A stretch of 7,288 bases of DNA from Thermomicrobiales bacterium (GCA_030447145.1 JAUJLY010000137.1:1-7288); one strand, 5' to 3'. Positions 1 to 6,601 are shown, counted from the stretch's first letter. The notes: generated from the letters alone by a model not told the origin. Made by a program: numbers and translations.

Positions 1-2
1 TT

Positions 3-1229
3 CAGGAAGTCGGGTACGAGCGGGCGGCCAGCGAAGAAGAGGCCGATATCGTCGTGCTCAATTCCTGTGTGGTCCGCCAGGCCGCCGAAGACAAGGTAGC
101 CGGCAAGTTGCACTCTCTCGCCCGCCTCAAAAAGTCAAAGCCCGGGATGCCGCTGGTCCTTACCGGATGCATGGTCACACGCCAACAGGAGAAGCTGAAG
201 CAGACCTTTCCCCATGTCGATCTCTTCTTCGATCCCTCGGATTTCGACAAGCTTGTTCATGTCGTGCCTGAGCTTAACGACCTTGAAGACGATCTTGCTC
301 AGTTGCCCCACTACTACCAACCTGAACTTGCCACGGGCAAGGCCGGTGTCTCCGCGTTCGTGCCGATTATCTACGGATGCAACTTCGTTTGCTCCTACTG
401 CATCGTTCCCTATCGCCGGGGCAAGGAAACCAGCCGCCCATTCAACGACATAGTTCGGGAAGTCGAGCGCCTCGTCTCGAACGGTGTCCGTGAGGTCACA
501 CTGCTTGGCCAGACTGTGAATGCTTACGGGCACGATCTCCACGAAAAGACGACCCTCGCGCATTTGCTGGAGGCGGTCGACAACATCAACGGGTTGGATC
601 GGCTTCGCTTCCTCACGTCCCACCCCAAGTACATGGGAGACGACGTCATTCACGCGATCCGCGATCTGGACACAGCGTGTGAGCACATGAACCTCCCCGT
701 TCAGGCTGGAGACAATGAGGTATTGCGACGCATGCGGCGAACCTACACGCGTGATCTCTGGATGGAACGTATCGCTTACACCCGGGAGCAGATTCCTGGC
801 GTAACGGTGGCGACAGATATCATCGTTGGCTTTCCCGGGGAGACCGACGAGCAGTTCCTCCAAACCTACGACATGCTCGAGCAAACGCGGTGTGACAAGG
901 TTCATCTCGCTATGTACTCACCGCGGCCCGGAACGCTCTCCTCTCGCTGGGAAGACGACATCCCTCATGAGGAGAAATTTCGCCGGCATCAGGCGATTGA
1001 GAAGCTGCAGGAACAACTGTGTACGGGCATCAATGGCAATCGCCTTGGCGCGACCTACGAGGTGCTTGTGGAAGGCAAGTCCAAGGGCAGGTGGACAGGT
1101 CGAACGCGCGGAAACACGCTGGTGCATTTCGACGATGACCGGGATGTGCTCGGAAAAATGGTGGACGTGCGAATTACCAAAACGAGCCCATGGTTCCTCC
1201 TAGGTGAGCCGTCCGGGGAACCTCACTGA
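3..1229 (+). CDS. miaB: tRNA-2-methylthio-N6-dimethylallyladenosine synthase MiaB (5' end missing)
   Basis: MiaB is a cytoplasmic radical-SAM methylthiotransferase. It converts i6A at position 37 of tRNAs reading UNN codons to ms2i6A, using two [4Fe-4S] clusters and two SAM. The frame is open from base 3, so the start lies upstream; 408 residues are visible and about 30 are probably missing, including the first cluster cysteine. The N-terminal UPF0004 domain shows NSCVVRQAAEDK (Cys codon 66-68) and LTGCMVTRQQ (Cys 168-170). The radical-SAM CxxxCxxC motif, in YGCNFVCSYC, has its cysteines at 378, 390 and 399. MNLPVQAGDNEVLRRMRR and DIIVGFPGETDEQF are typical of MiaB. The C-terminal TRAM domain covers about 1040-1215 (GRTRGNTLVHF). 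The TRAM end and the NSC/GCM contexts favour MiaB over MtaB or RimO. It is the last gene before a 132-nt gap, so it probably ends its transcription unit or loosely precedes the TPR gene. Confidence 0.96.
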   Translation, partial: QEVGYERAASEEEADIVVLNSCVVRQAAEDKVAGKLHSLARLKKSKPGMPLVLTGCMVTRQQEKLKQTFPHVDLFFDPSDFDKLVHVVPELNDLEDDLAQLPHYYQPELATGKAGVSAFVPIIYGCNFVCSYCIVPYRRGKETSRPFNDIVREVERLVSNGVREVTLLGQTVNAYGHDLHEKTTLAHLLEAVDNINGLDRLRFLTSHPKYMGDDVIHAIRDLDTACEHMNLPVQAGDNEVLRRMRRTYTRDLWMERIAYTREQIPGVTVATDIIVGFPGETDEQFLQTYDMLEQTRCDKVHLAMYSPRPGTLSSRWEDDIPHEEKFRRHQAIEKLQEQLCTGINGNRLGATYEVLVEGKSKGRWTGRTRGNTLVHFDDDRDVLGKMVDVRITKTSPWFLLGEPSGEPH

Positions 1230-1361
1230 GATAACGGTGACATTCGCCCGGCGTCAACTCTGGGCCCCTAGCCTCAGAACGGCCGCCCGCAAGTACAAGC
1301 GTTCGTGACAAAGTTGCGCCGGTATTTCAGCACAAGACACTGTATGAAAGGATCACTACCC

Positions 1362-2219
1362 TTGGCACACTCGAAGCAAAAGCCCATGACCAAAAAACAG
1401 CTCAACCAGCAAGCGCTGGAGGCATCACTTGAGAGCCGCTGGGAGGACGCCCTCAAGATCAATGACGAAATTCTCGAGCGCTTCCCGCGGGAAGCGGAAG
1501 CCCTCAACCGAAAGGGACGAGCACTTATCGAGCTGCGTCAGCTTGGTGCCGCCCGGGATGCGTATAGCGAAGCCCTCAAGGCGGATCCCGCCAACATGAT
1601 CGCCCGTCGCAATCTTCAAAGATTGGAGACGTTGCACAACCGATCCACAGGCCAGCCGGAAGGCCAGCAGTCGGCCGATTCCACCATCCCAACGTCGACA
1701 GTTTTCGTTGAAGAAATCGGCAAAACGTGGGTCGATGAGTTGTCAAACCCTGCAGAGCTCGGGCAGCTTGCCGAGGTTTCCCCTGGCGACAAACTTCAGC
1801 TCAAGGTCGAAGGCGAGCGCCTTCTCGTGTTGAGCGATGACGGCGTGCAACTCGGGGAGATCGATCCGCGTGTTGCGTCCCGTGTGATCAAGCTCATGGG
1901 GAGCGGCAACGAGTTCGAGGCATACGCGTTGGGCATGTCAGCCCAGAGCCTTCGCATCATCCTTCGGGAGACCTTCCGTCACCAGGATAACGAGGGCGTA
2001 ATGACCTTCCCGCGTCAGATCCGCGCCACCCAGGACCTCATGCGGGAGCGCGAGCAGCTCTCCCTTCGTGAAGAGGGCGACTTTGACTTCGGTGTCGAAG
2101 ACGAGGATGTCGAGGACGAAGCGGAAGATGAGGAGCCTGACGAGGTCGACGAGGAGGCGAATGCTTACGTTGGCAATGCAGGTGTCTCCGATATGGACGA
2201 CGAAGAGGACGCTCAGTAG
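1362..2219 (+). CDS. TPR protein with beta-rich (HIRAN-like?) middle domain and acidic C-terminal tail
   Basis: The protein has 285 residues from the TTG at 1362. I chose that start because AAAGGA (1347-1352) lies 9 nt upstream. A GTG at 1305 and an ATG at 1344 in the same frame have no comparable site. Residues 12-95 form about two tetratricopeptide helix pairs (WEDALKINDEILERFP, then AEALNRKGRALIELRQLGAARDAYSEALKADP). Residues 130-205 are beta-rich (DKLQLKVEGERLLVLSDDG, VQLGEIDPRVASRVIKLMGS), a pattern that recalls HIRAN-type small beta domains; this is a resemblance only. Residues 237-285 are strongly acidic (26 of 49 are D/E). There is no signal peptide or membrane segment, so it is probably a cytoplasmic scaffold. 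TPRs bind partner proteins and acidic tails can mimic nucleic acid or bind basic proteins, but the actual role is unknown. No functional partner is evident next to it; the upstream neighbour is miaB. Confidence 0.85.
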   Translation: MAHSKQKPMTKKQLNQQALEASLESRWEDALKINDEILERFPREAEALNRKGRALIELRQLGAARDAYSEALKADPANMIARRNLQRLETLHNRSTGQPEGQQSADSTIPTSTVFVEEIGKTWVDELSNPAELGQLAEVSPGDKLQLKVEGERLLVLSDDGVQLGEIDPRVASRVIKLMGSGNEFEAYALGMSAQSLRIILRETFRHQDNEGVMTFPRQIRATQDLMREREQLSLREEGDFDFGVEDEDVEDEAEDEEPDEVDEEANAYVGNAGVSDMDDEEDAQ

Positions 2220-2244
2220 ACATTTGGTGAGATGTTGGGCCGCG

Positions 2245-2275
2245 AACGCGCGATCCAGGTTGGGTGGCGCGTTTT
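2245..2275 (+). terminator. Probable intrinsic terminator of the TPR gene
   Basis: AACGCGC (2245-2251) and GCGCGTT (2267-2273) are perfect 7-nt inverted arms. A small inner CCA/TGG pairing can form, and the 3' arm runs into TTTT (2272-2275). It lies 25 nt after the TPR stop codon. The loop is rather large (15 nt) and the T tract short, so its efficiency is uncertain. Confidence 0.5.
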
Positions 2276-2342
2276 CATGCGTTCGTACGCGGCCGATCAC
2301 ATTGTAGTTGCCGCCATTAAGGGGTTCCTTTCTGCGGTGTGT

Positions 2343-2351
2343 TGGTATACT
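2343..2351 (+). promoter_or_regulatory. Extended -10 promoter for the leader upstream of the SWIM gene
   Basis: TGGTATACT fits the extended -10 pattern TGnTATAnT. No good -35 is seen at 16-18 nt upstream (TTCCTT at 2325-2330 is 15 nt away), which an extended -10 tolerates. The predicted start, near 2358, lies just before the first stem of the foldable leader. A second -10-like hexamer, TATAAC, is at 2357-2362. Confidence 0.45.
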
Positions 2352-2357
2352 CTGGCT

Positions 2358-2495
2358 ATAACATGATCCGTGAGCGACGCGCTGGGGTGTCGCTGAACCC
2401 TTGAGGGACACAGAGATGGATCATCTCATCGCAAATGGATGTGCAAACGCAAAGCTGCAACACCGCAGGGAGATTTCCCCGAGCGGTGTTTTTTG
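2358..2495 (+). ncRNA. Candidate structured leader or small RNA ending in an intrinsic terminator
   Basis: This is a predicted transcript of about 138 nt with no known family assigned. Pairings read by eye: ATGATCC (2363-2369) with GGATCAT (2418-2424), 7 bp; inside it AGCGAC (2373-2378) with GTCGCT (2389-2394), 6 bp, and a short CCC/GGG (2398-2400/2405-2407). Together these make a possible three-way junction. A strong terminator follows at 2459-2494. It could be a premature-termination leader for the SWIM gene, a free small RNA, or a leader-peptide attenuator. I compared it from memory with T-box, SAM, c-di-GMP and c-di-AMP riboswitch signatures and found no convincing match. Confidence 0.4.
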
Positions 2496-2499
2496 TTGA
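2416..2499 (+). CDS. Possible 27-residue leader peptide running through the terminator
   Basis: An ATG at 2416 is preceded by GAGGG (2403-2407) at 8-nt spacing. The frame reads 27 codons (MDHLIANGCANAKLQ, then HRREISPSGVFC) to TGA at 2497-2499, so it crosses the whole terminator hairpin. Translation would prevent the hairpin from forming. The predicted stem 2363-2369/2418-2424 and the CCC/GGG pairing would hide the ribosome site and start codon. No amino-acid run of the classical attenuator kind is present. It may be chance. Confidence 0.3.
   Translation: MDHLIANGCANAKLQHRREISPSGVFC
2459..2494 (+). terminator. Intrinsic terminator inside the SWIM gene leader
   Basis: Perfect 8-bp arms AACACCGC (2459-2466) and GCGGTGTT (2483-2490) enclose an inner 4-bp stem GGGA/TCCC (2468-2471/2476-2479) with a GATT tetraloop. 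Six T residues follow (2489-2494). This is the best rho-independent terminator in the window. It is 112 nt before the SWIM start codon and well after the TPR gene, so it most likely ends a separate short transcript or attenuates the SWIM gene. Confidence 0.75.
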
Positions 2500-2562
2500 C
2501 TCGGGCAATGCCGCCCTGTCTCCGCAGGTTGCCACCGTTCGGTGAGGTCCCAGGTGCGTACG

Positions 2563-2568
2563 GATAAT
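2563..2568 (+). promoter_or_regulatory. Weak -10 candidate directly upstream of the SWIM gene
   Basis: GATAAT differs from TATAAT at one position and lies 38 nt before the SWIM start. No convincing -35 is seen at standard spacing (TTCGGT at 2538-2543 is 19 nt away). If active, it would let the SWIM gene be expressed independently of the upstream terminator. Confidence 0.25.
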
Positions 2569-2606
2569 GCGTCACACGGCGCAGGAGAGAAGGAGCGGTA
2601 TCGGCA

Positions 2607-2885
2607 ATGAACTCCAGCATGATCGGGAAGATCGAGAAGGCACATCGCTACGCTCAGGAGACAGACCGCGTCAAATTCAATTTCTTCGATGCGACAGTCC
2701 AGGGTGACAACAATGCCTACCAGGTCAAGCTCACACCGGATGGGTGGGATTGCACCTGCAACACGTTCCGAACCCAATCGCTGGGTACATGCAGCCACGT
2801 CATGGCAATGCAGCTCATGCTCGGAAAGATGCTGAAGGACGACGTTCGCTACGACAAGCAAACCGCGAGCGTGCTCGCGGAGTAG
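2607..2885 (+). CDS. Small SWIM zinc-finger protein
   Basis: A 92-residue protein that is little more than a SWIM domain. The zinc motif CxC-x10-CxH is complete: Cys49, Cys51, Cys62 and His64 in WDCTCNTFRTQSLGTCSHVM. A beta-hairpin precedes it (VKFNFFDATVQGDNNAYQVKL) and a helix follows (AMQLMLGKMLKDD), the usual beta-beta-alpha order. SWIM domains occur in SWI2/SNF2 ATPases, MuDR-type transposases and MEKK1, and are thought to bind DNA or proteins. Here there is no partner domain or adjacent helicase, so the target is unknown. ATG 2607 has AAGGAG at 2590-2595 with a long 11-nt spacer; ATG 2619 is a less likely alternative. The leader with its internal terminator suggests control by premature termination. 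The gene is convergent with the c-di-AMP receptor pair on the other strand. Confidence 0.87.
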   Translation: MNSSMIGKIEKAHRYAQETDRVKFNFFDATVQGDNNAYQVKLTPDGWDCTCNTFRTQSLGTCSHVMAMQLMLGKMLKDDVRYDKQTASVLAE

Positions 2886-2910
2886 CGTTGGCTATCCGCG
2901 AAGACGTGAA

Positions 2911-2942
2911 CCGGGGAGCGATGCCAATACATCGTTCCCCGG
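2911..2942. terminator. Shared hairpin between convergent genes
   Basis: Arms 2911-2923 (CCGGGGAGCGATG) and 2930-2942 pair over 13 bp with one G-U wobble and a 6-nt loop. It lies 25 nt after the SWIM stop and 15 nt after the stop of the convergent small ORF, so it is placed to end both transcripts. Neither side has a T tract, so termination may be weak, or the stem may mainly protect 3' ends. Confidence 0.5.
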
Positions 2943-2957
2943 CATCGGTACCGGGTG

Positions 2958-3194
2958 TTAATTCCAGATTCGCTCGGTTTCGAAATCAAAAGGCATCGTC
3001 AATACGTGCTGTCCAACGGTTTCCAGTGGGCTCGGCTGCGCTGGCTCGTCGGGGAGCATCCAGACATAGGGGTGCCGCTGGGTTGCCCTCACATCAGTAC
3101 CACCTGTGTCATGCAGCTGTCCGTAGGAAACGGCTGCTGCGATGAGGAGCCCTTGCCAGTACCGGCGAAGCCAGCGAAATCGCTCTTGGGTCAT
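2958..3194 (-). CDS. Hypothetical 78-residue protein coupled to the c-di-AMP receptor
   Basis: I do not recognise this protein. Its ATG overlaps the TGA of the receptor gene (ATGA), the classical arrangement for translational coupling, and its stop lies 15 nt before a strong hairpin. Both fit a real last gene of an operon. The N-terminus is basic and aromatic and leads into a short hydrophobic stretch (RFRWLRRYWQGLLIAAAVSYG). This could be an amphipathic or membrane-touching helix but is too short for a confident membrane span. The rest is polar, with a proline-rich stretch (LPDEPAQPSPLE) and the C-terminus FDFETERIWN. No cysteine pairs or catalytic motifs are seen. It lacks its own strong ribosome site. 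The alternative is a chance ORF in high-GC DNA, since an opposite-strand ORF of similar length covers the same bases. Confidence 0.5.
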   Translation of the reverse strand: MTQERFRWLRRYWQGLLIAAAVSYGQLHDTGGTDVRATQRHPYVWMLPDEPAQPSPLETVGQHVLTMPFDFETERIWN

Positions 3195-3544
3195 GATTCA
3201 GGTCCACCCGCATCGGGCATAATGCGTACCATACGGTCGATAGAGAGCGTGAACACCACTGCCCCACCAACTGTCACCTCATGGACGCCGGCTGGGAACC
3301 ACTCTACGTACTCGGGAGAGGTGGCGTCGAGCTGCACGTCGACTCTGGACTGACAATATGTCCTGATTAGTTCGATTACTTCCGGCACACGCCCGTTCTC
3401 CACACCCATCAGGACAGTCGCATTCCCCATCCTTAGGAATCCACCTGTACTCGAGATTTTTGTCGCTCCCAGGTTTTCTTTGGAGATCGCCCGCAGCAGC
3501 TTGTCACAGTCATAGTCCTGGACGACGGTGATGACAAATTTCAT
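3191..3544 (-). CDS. Cyclic di-AMP receptor, PstA/DarA family (PII-like)
   Basis: A 117-residue protein, close to the usual family length of about 109. It matches the PstA/DarA (DUF970) proteins of Firmicutes, which are trimeric PII-like cytoplasmic sensors binding c-di-AMP between subunits. The signature ATKISSTGGFLRMGNATVLMG (residues 27-47) carries Thr28, Phe36 and Asn41, which correspond to ligand-contacting positions as I recall the family. The opening MKFVITVVQDYD and the later VEVGG-like strand (HEVTVGGAVVFTLSIDRM, 88-105) also fit. It has no transmembrane segment. The downstream target of this family is unresolved even in model species. Promoter-like elements lie about 60-100 nt upstream. 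The ribosome site before ATG 3544 is weak, and a GAAC/GTTC mini-hairpin sits there. It is followed by a 4-nt-overlapping small ORF, a possible partner. Confidence 0.9.
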   Translation of the reverse strand: MKFVITVVQDYDCDKLLRAISKENLGATKISSTGGFLRMGNATVLMGVENGRVPEVIELIRTYCQSRVDVQLDATSPEYVEWFPAGVHEVTVGGAVVFTLSIDRMVRIMPDAGGPES

Positions 3545-3610
3545 GTGAACAGCAGTTCCGTTCTTCTAGGACCCGACCTTGAACCACAAGCGCGTTGCAG
3601 CCTCTGCCCC

Positions 3611-3640
3611 ATGATAGCCGTATATGCGTGGATCACTCAA
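3611..3640 (-). promoter_or_regulatory. Probable sigma70-type promoter of the c-di-AMP receptor gene
   Basis: Read on the minus strand, TTGAGT (3640-3635) and TATCAT (3616-3611) are separated by 18 nt. Transcription would start near 3604, giving a leader of about 60 nt. Each hexamer matches its consensus at four of six positions. Confidence 0.45.
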
Positions 3641-3660
3641 AACAGCAACAATTCCGGCAG

Positions 3661-3679
3661 GTGAATCCCGGGATTTCAC
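3661..3679. promoter_or_regulatory. Palindrome upstream of the receptor promoter, possible operator
   Basis: AATCCCGGGATT (3664-3675) is a perfect 12-bp palindrome. It extends as GTG...CAC with one extra T to 3661-3679. It lies 20 nt upstream of the -35 of the receptor promoter, with its centre near -65 relative to the predicted start. That is a usual place for an activator dimer. The regulator is unknown. Confidence 0.3.
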
Positions 3680-3783
3680 TCGCGTCCTGATGGAAGCAGT
3701 GATGAATTTTGACTGGTCCGTAAGGTGGCGATCTCCAGGAACGACCGTCGGACCGAGCCGCGCACTTCAGGGGTCCGAACGAC

Positions 3784-3828
3784 GAAAGAGTGGGAGAGGG
3801 TGTCGTCGGCACCCTCTCCCACTCTTTC
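3784..3828. terminator. Perfect 19-bp stem-loop after metK, probable operon terminator
   Basis: Arms 3784-3802 and 3810-3828 are perfectly complementary over 19 bp with a 7-nt loop. The stem is rich in purine/pyrimidine blocks (GAAAGAGTGGGAGAGGGTG). It lies 80 nt after the metK stop on the minus strand. The 3' arm ends CTCTTTC on either strand, followed on the minus strand by GTCGTT, so there is no long T tract. It probably ends the kinase-ahcY-metK transcript or blocks 3' exonucleases. It also insulates the divergent-side promoter of the receptor gene. Confidence 0.65.
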
Positions 3829-3854
3829 ACAGCCCAGGCAGTAGCCCCGGAAGC

Positions 3855-3895
3855 CCCGGAATACCGGGTGTCGGTTCTGGCGCCGCAGAGCGCCA
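3855..3895. repeat. Two small hairpins just after metK
   Basis: CCCGG-AATA-CCGGG (3855-3868) and TGGCGC-CGCAGA-GCGCCA (3878-3895) are perfect inverted repeats between the metK stop and the main 19-bp stem. A GCCCCGGAA tandem duplicate (3844-3852 and 3853-3861) partly overlaps the first. They may form a structured 3' untranslated region. Confidence 0.4.
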
Positions 3896-3908
3896 TCAGG
3901 CAGACACC

Positions 3909-5129
3909 CTAGACTGTCTGGACCATCCTGGCAGCCTTGGCCAATGTCTCGGCCTTGTCGGTTCGCTCCCATGGAAGATCGAGATCGCCCCTTCCGAAGT
4001 GGCCGTAGGTCGCCGTCTGCCGGTAGATCGGTCGCTGCAGGTCAAGATGGTCGATGATAGCGGCGGGGCGGAGATCGAAATTCTCCCGGACCACTCTTTC
4101 GATCACATCATCGCTCACCTTGCCGGTACCAAACGTCTCACACATGAAGGAGACCGGGTGGGCGACACCGATCGCGTATGAGAGTTGGACCTCGAAGCGA
4201 TCAGCCAATCCCGCCGCAACCACGTTCTTGGCAACGTAGCGAGCGGCATACGCTGCAGACCGGTCGACCTTCGTCGCGTCCTTGCCTGAGAATGCCCCGC
4301 CCCCATGACGAGCCATCCCACCATAGGTGTCGACGATGATCTTGCGACCGGTCAAGCCAGCATCGGACATAGGCCCGCCGATGACAAAGCGACCGCTGGG
4401 GTTCACCACGATCTTCGTGTGTCCGTCCAGCAACTCGGCCGGGACAACAACCCGGATCACCTTCTCCTCGACATCTTTCCGTATCTGCTCATTGGTAGCC
4501 TCGGGCAGATGTTGGGTCGAGACCAGGACAGTGTCCACCCGAACCGGCTTGCCATTGGAGTACTCAACCGTCACCTGGCTTTTGCCGTCCGGAAGCAGGT
4601 AGGGGATCTCTCCGCTCTTACGGGCTTCGGCAAGGCGACGGGCGACCTTGTGAGCCAACGAGATCGGCAACGGCATGAGCTCAGGCGTCTCGTTTGCAGC
4701 GTAACCGATCATCATGCCCTGGTCGCCGGCGCCGATGGTGTCGTACTCGTCGTCAGCCATGTGCTGACGCTGCTCCAGGGCATTGTCGACGCCACCAGCG
4801 ATGTCCGGGCTCTGCTCCTTGATCGCCACAATCACGCCGCACTGGCTCGCGTCGAAACCATGATTCGAGTTTGTATATCCGATATCGGAGACGACGTTGC
4901 GAACAAGCGACTGGATATCAACATAGGCGCTCGTCGTAATCTCGCCGAATACCAGCACGAGGCCCGTCGTTACTGACGTCTCACACGCGACGCGTGCGTC
5001 CGGATCCTCAGCCAGCACGGCATCAAGTACAGCATCCGAAATCTGGTCGCAGACCTTGTCCGGATGACCCTCGGTCACGGACTCGGAGGTGAACAGGAGG
5101 TTCTTGGAAGTGTCGAATGTGTTGGCCAC
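3909..5129 (-). CDS. metK: S-adenosylmethionine synthetase MetK
   Basis: MetK makes S-adenosylmethionine from methionine and ATP in the cytoplasm, releasing phosphate and pyrophosphate. The GTG at 5129 gives 406 residues, within the usual bacterial range; AGGAG lies 7 nt upstream. An in-frame start at 5180 would add an unrelated 17-residue prefix with no support. The family signatures are intact: GHPDK (21-25, with the catalytic-loop His22), GAGDQGMMIGYA (133-144, ATP-binding hexapeptide region) and the P-loop-like GGGAFSGKDATKVDRSAAYA (277-296). The end (TYGHFGRGDLDLPWERTDKA) is also standard. It is third in the kinase-ahcY-metK set, 98 nt after ahcY, and a 19-bp stem-loop follows. No SAM riboswitch was recognised in its leader. 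Nothing looks damaged. Confidence 0.97.
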   Translation of the reverse strand: MANTFDTSKNLLFTSESVTEGHPDKVCDQISDAVLDAVLAEDPDARVACETSVTTGLVLVFGEITTSAYVDIQSLVRNVVSDIGYTNSNHGFDASQCGVIVAIKEQSPDIAGGVDNALEQRQHMADDEYDTIGAGDQGMMIGYAANETPELMPLPISLAHKVARRLAEARKSGEIPYLLPDGKSQVTVEYSNGKPVRVDTVLVSTQHLPEATNEQIRKDVEEKVIRVVVPAELLDGHTKIVVNPSGRFVIGGPMSDAGLTGRKIIVDTYGGMARHGGGAFSGKDATKVDRSAAYAARYVAKNVVAAGLADRFEVQLSYAIGVAHPVSFMCETFGTGKVSDDVIERVVRENFDLRPAAIIDHLDLQRPIYRQTATYGHFGRGDLDLPWERTDKAETLAKAARMVQTV

Positions 5130-5183
5130 AGCCTGGCTCCTACATGGGGCGCTTTCACACGCTCCGGAAAGGAACAGCATCTA

Positions 5184-5219
5184 ACCCGACCGGCCACCGT
5201 TCACAGTAACCGGCCGGGT
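5184..5219. repeat. GC-rich hairpin between ahcY and metK
   Basis: Arms 5184-5193 and 5210-5219 pair over 10 bp with one G-U wobble (on the minus-strand RNA) and a 16-nt loop. It begins 8 nt after the ahcY stop. No T tract follows, so it is more likely a processing or stability element, or a partial terminator that lowers metK relative to ahcY, than a full stop. Confidence 0.45.
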
Positions 5220-5227
5220 GACGTGCT

Positions 5228-6502
<1,275 letters not shown>

Positions 6503-6522
6503 GGTTTCCGTGTTTCTCCCTG

Positions 6523-6542
6523 TCAGGTGAATATGCACCTGA
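6523..6542. promoter_or_regulatory. Inverted repeat in the ahcY leader
   Basis: TCAGGTG (6523-6529) and CACCTGA (6536-6542) are perfect 7-nt arms around AATATG, 20 nt before the ahcY start codon. It may be an operator or an RNA hairpin just 5' of the ribosome site. A 10-bp palindrome, CGTCCGGACG (6554-6563), lies slightly upstream. I did not recognise a SAH riboswitch in this 99-nt spacer. Confidence 0.4.
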
Positions 6543-6601
6543 GTGATGTAGAACGTCCGGACGAAGCCACAGATGGCAACGTCACTGGTCTTGGTGATTT
6601 C

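Noticed and set aside
135..905. 256-codon minus-strand ORF opposite miaB
   Set aside because: It lies wholly antisense to a convincing miaB, has no recognisable domain and no ribosome site; high-GC mirror ORF.
1305..1361. GTG (1305) and ATG (1344) as starts of the TPR gene
   Set aside because: Neither has a ribosome site; TTG 1362 has AAAGGA at 9 nt, and the added residues (RRYFSTRHCMKG) look non-coding.
2358..2495. Known riboswitch classes (T-box, SAM, c-di-GMP GEMM, c-di-AMP ydaO) for the leader
   Set aside because: Isolated short matches such as ACGCAAAGC occur, but the remaining conserved cores and spacing are missing.
2496..2501. TTGACT as a -35 box after the leader terminator
   Set aside because: No AT-rich -10 lies 15-19 nt downstream (the area reads TCTCCGC).
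2955..3353. 132-codon plus-strand ORF overlapping the receptor and the small minus ORF
   Set aside because: It overlaps the end of the clear c-di-AMP receptor gene and has no start context; the minus-strand ORF is better supported by the ATGA overlap and the following hairpin.
3624..4181. 185-codon plus-strand ORF and the 87- and 98-codon minus-strand ORFs in 3633-3972
   Set aside because: They run through the 19-bp terminator-like stem and the end of metK, and their translations look like random GC-rich reading.
4305..4976. 223-codon plus-strand ORF opposite metK
   Set aside because: It mirrors the codon pattern of metK; no domain or start context of its own.
5130..5180. Start of metK at 5180
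   Set aside because: It would add a 17-residue prefix unlike MetK; GTG 5129 has AGGAG at ideal spacing.
6503..6538. GTG start of ahcY at 6538
   Set aside because: It falls within the inverted repeat and adds a non-homologous 12-residue prefix; ATG 6502 gives residue numbers matching the family.
6503..6601. SAH riboswitch upstream of ahcY
   Set aside because: The conserved core of that class is not present in the 99-nt spacer.
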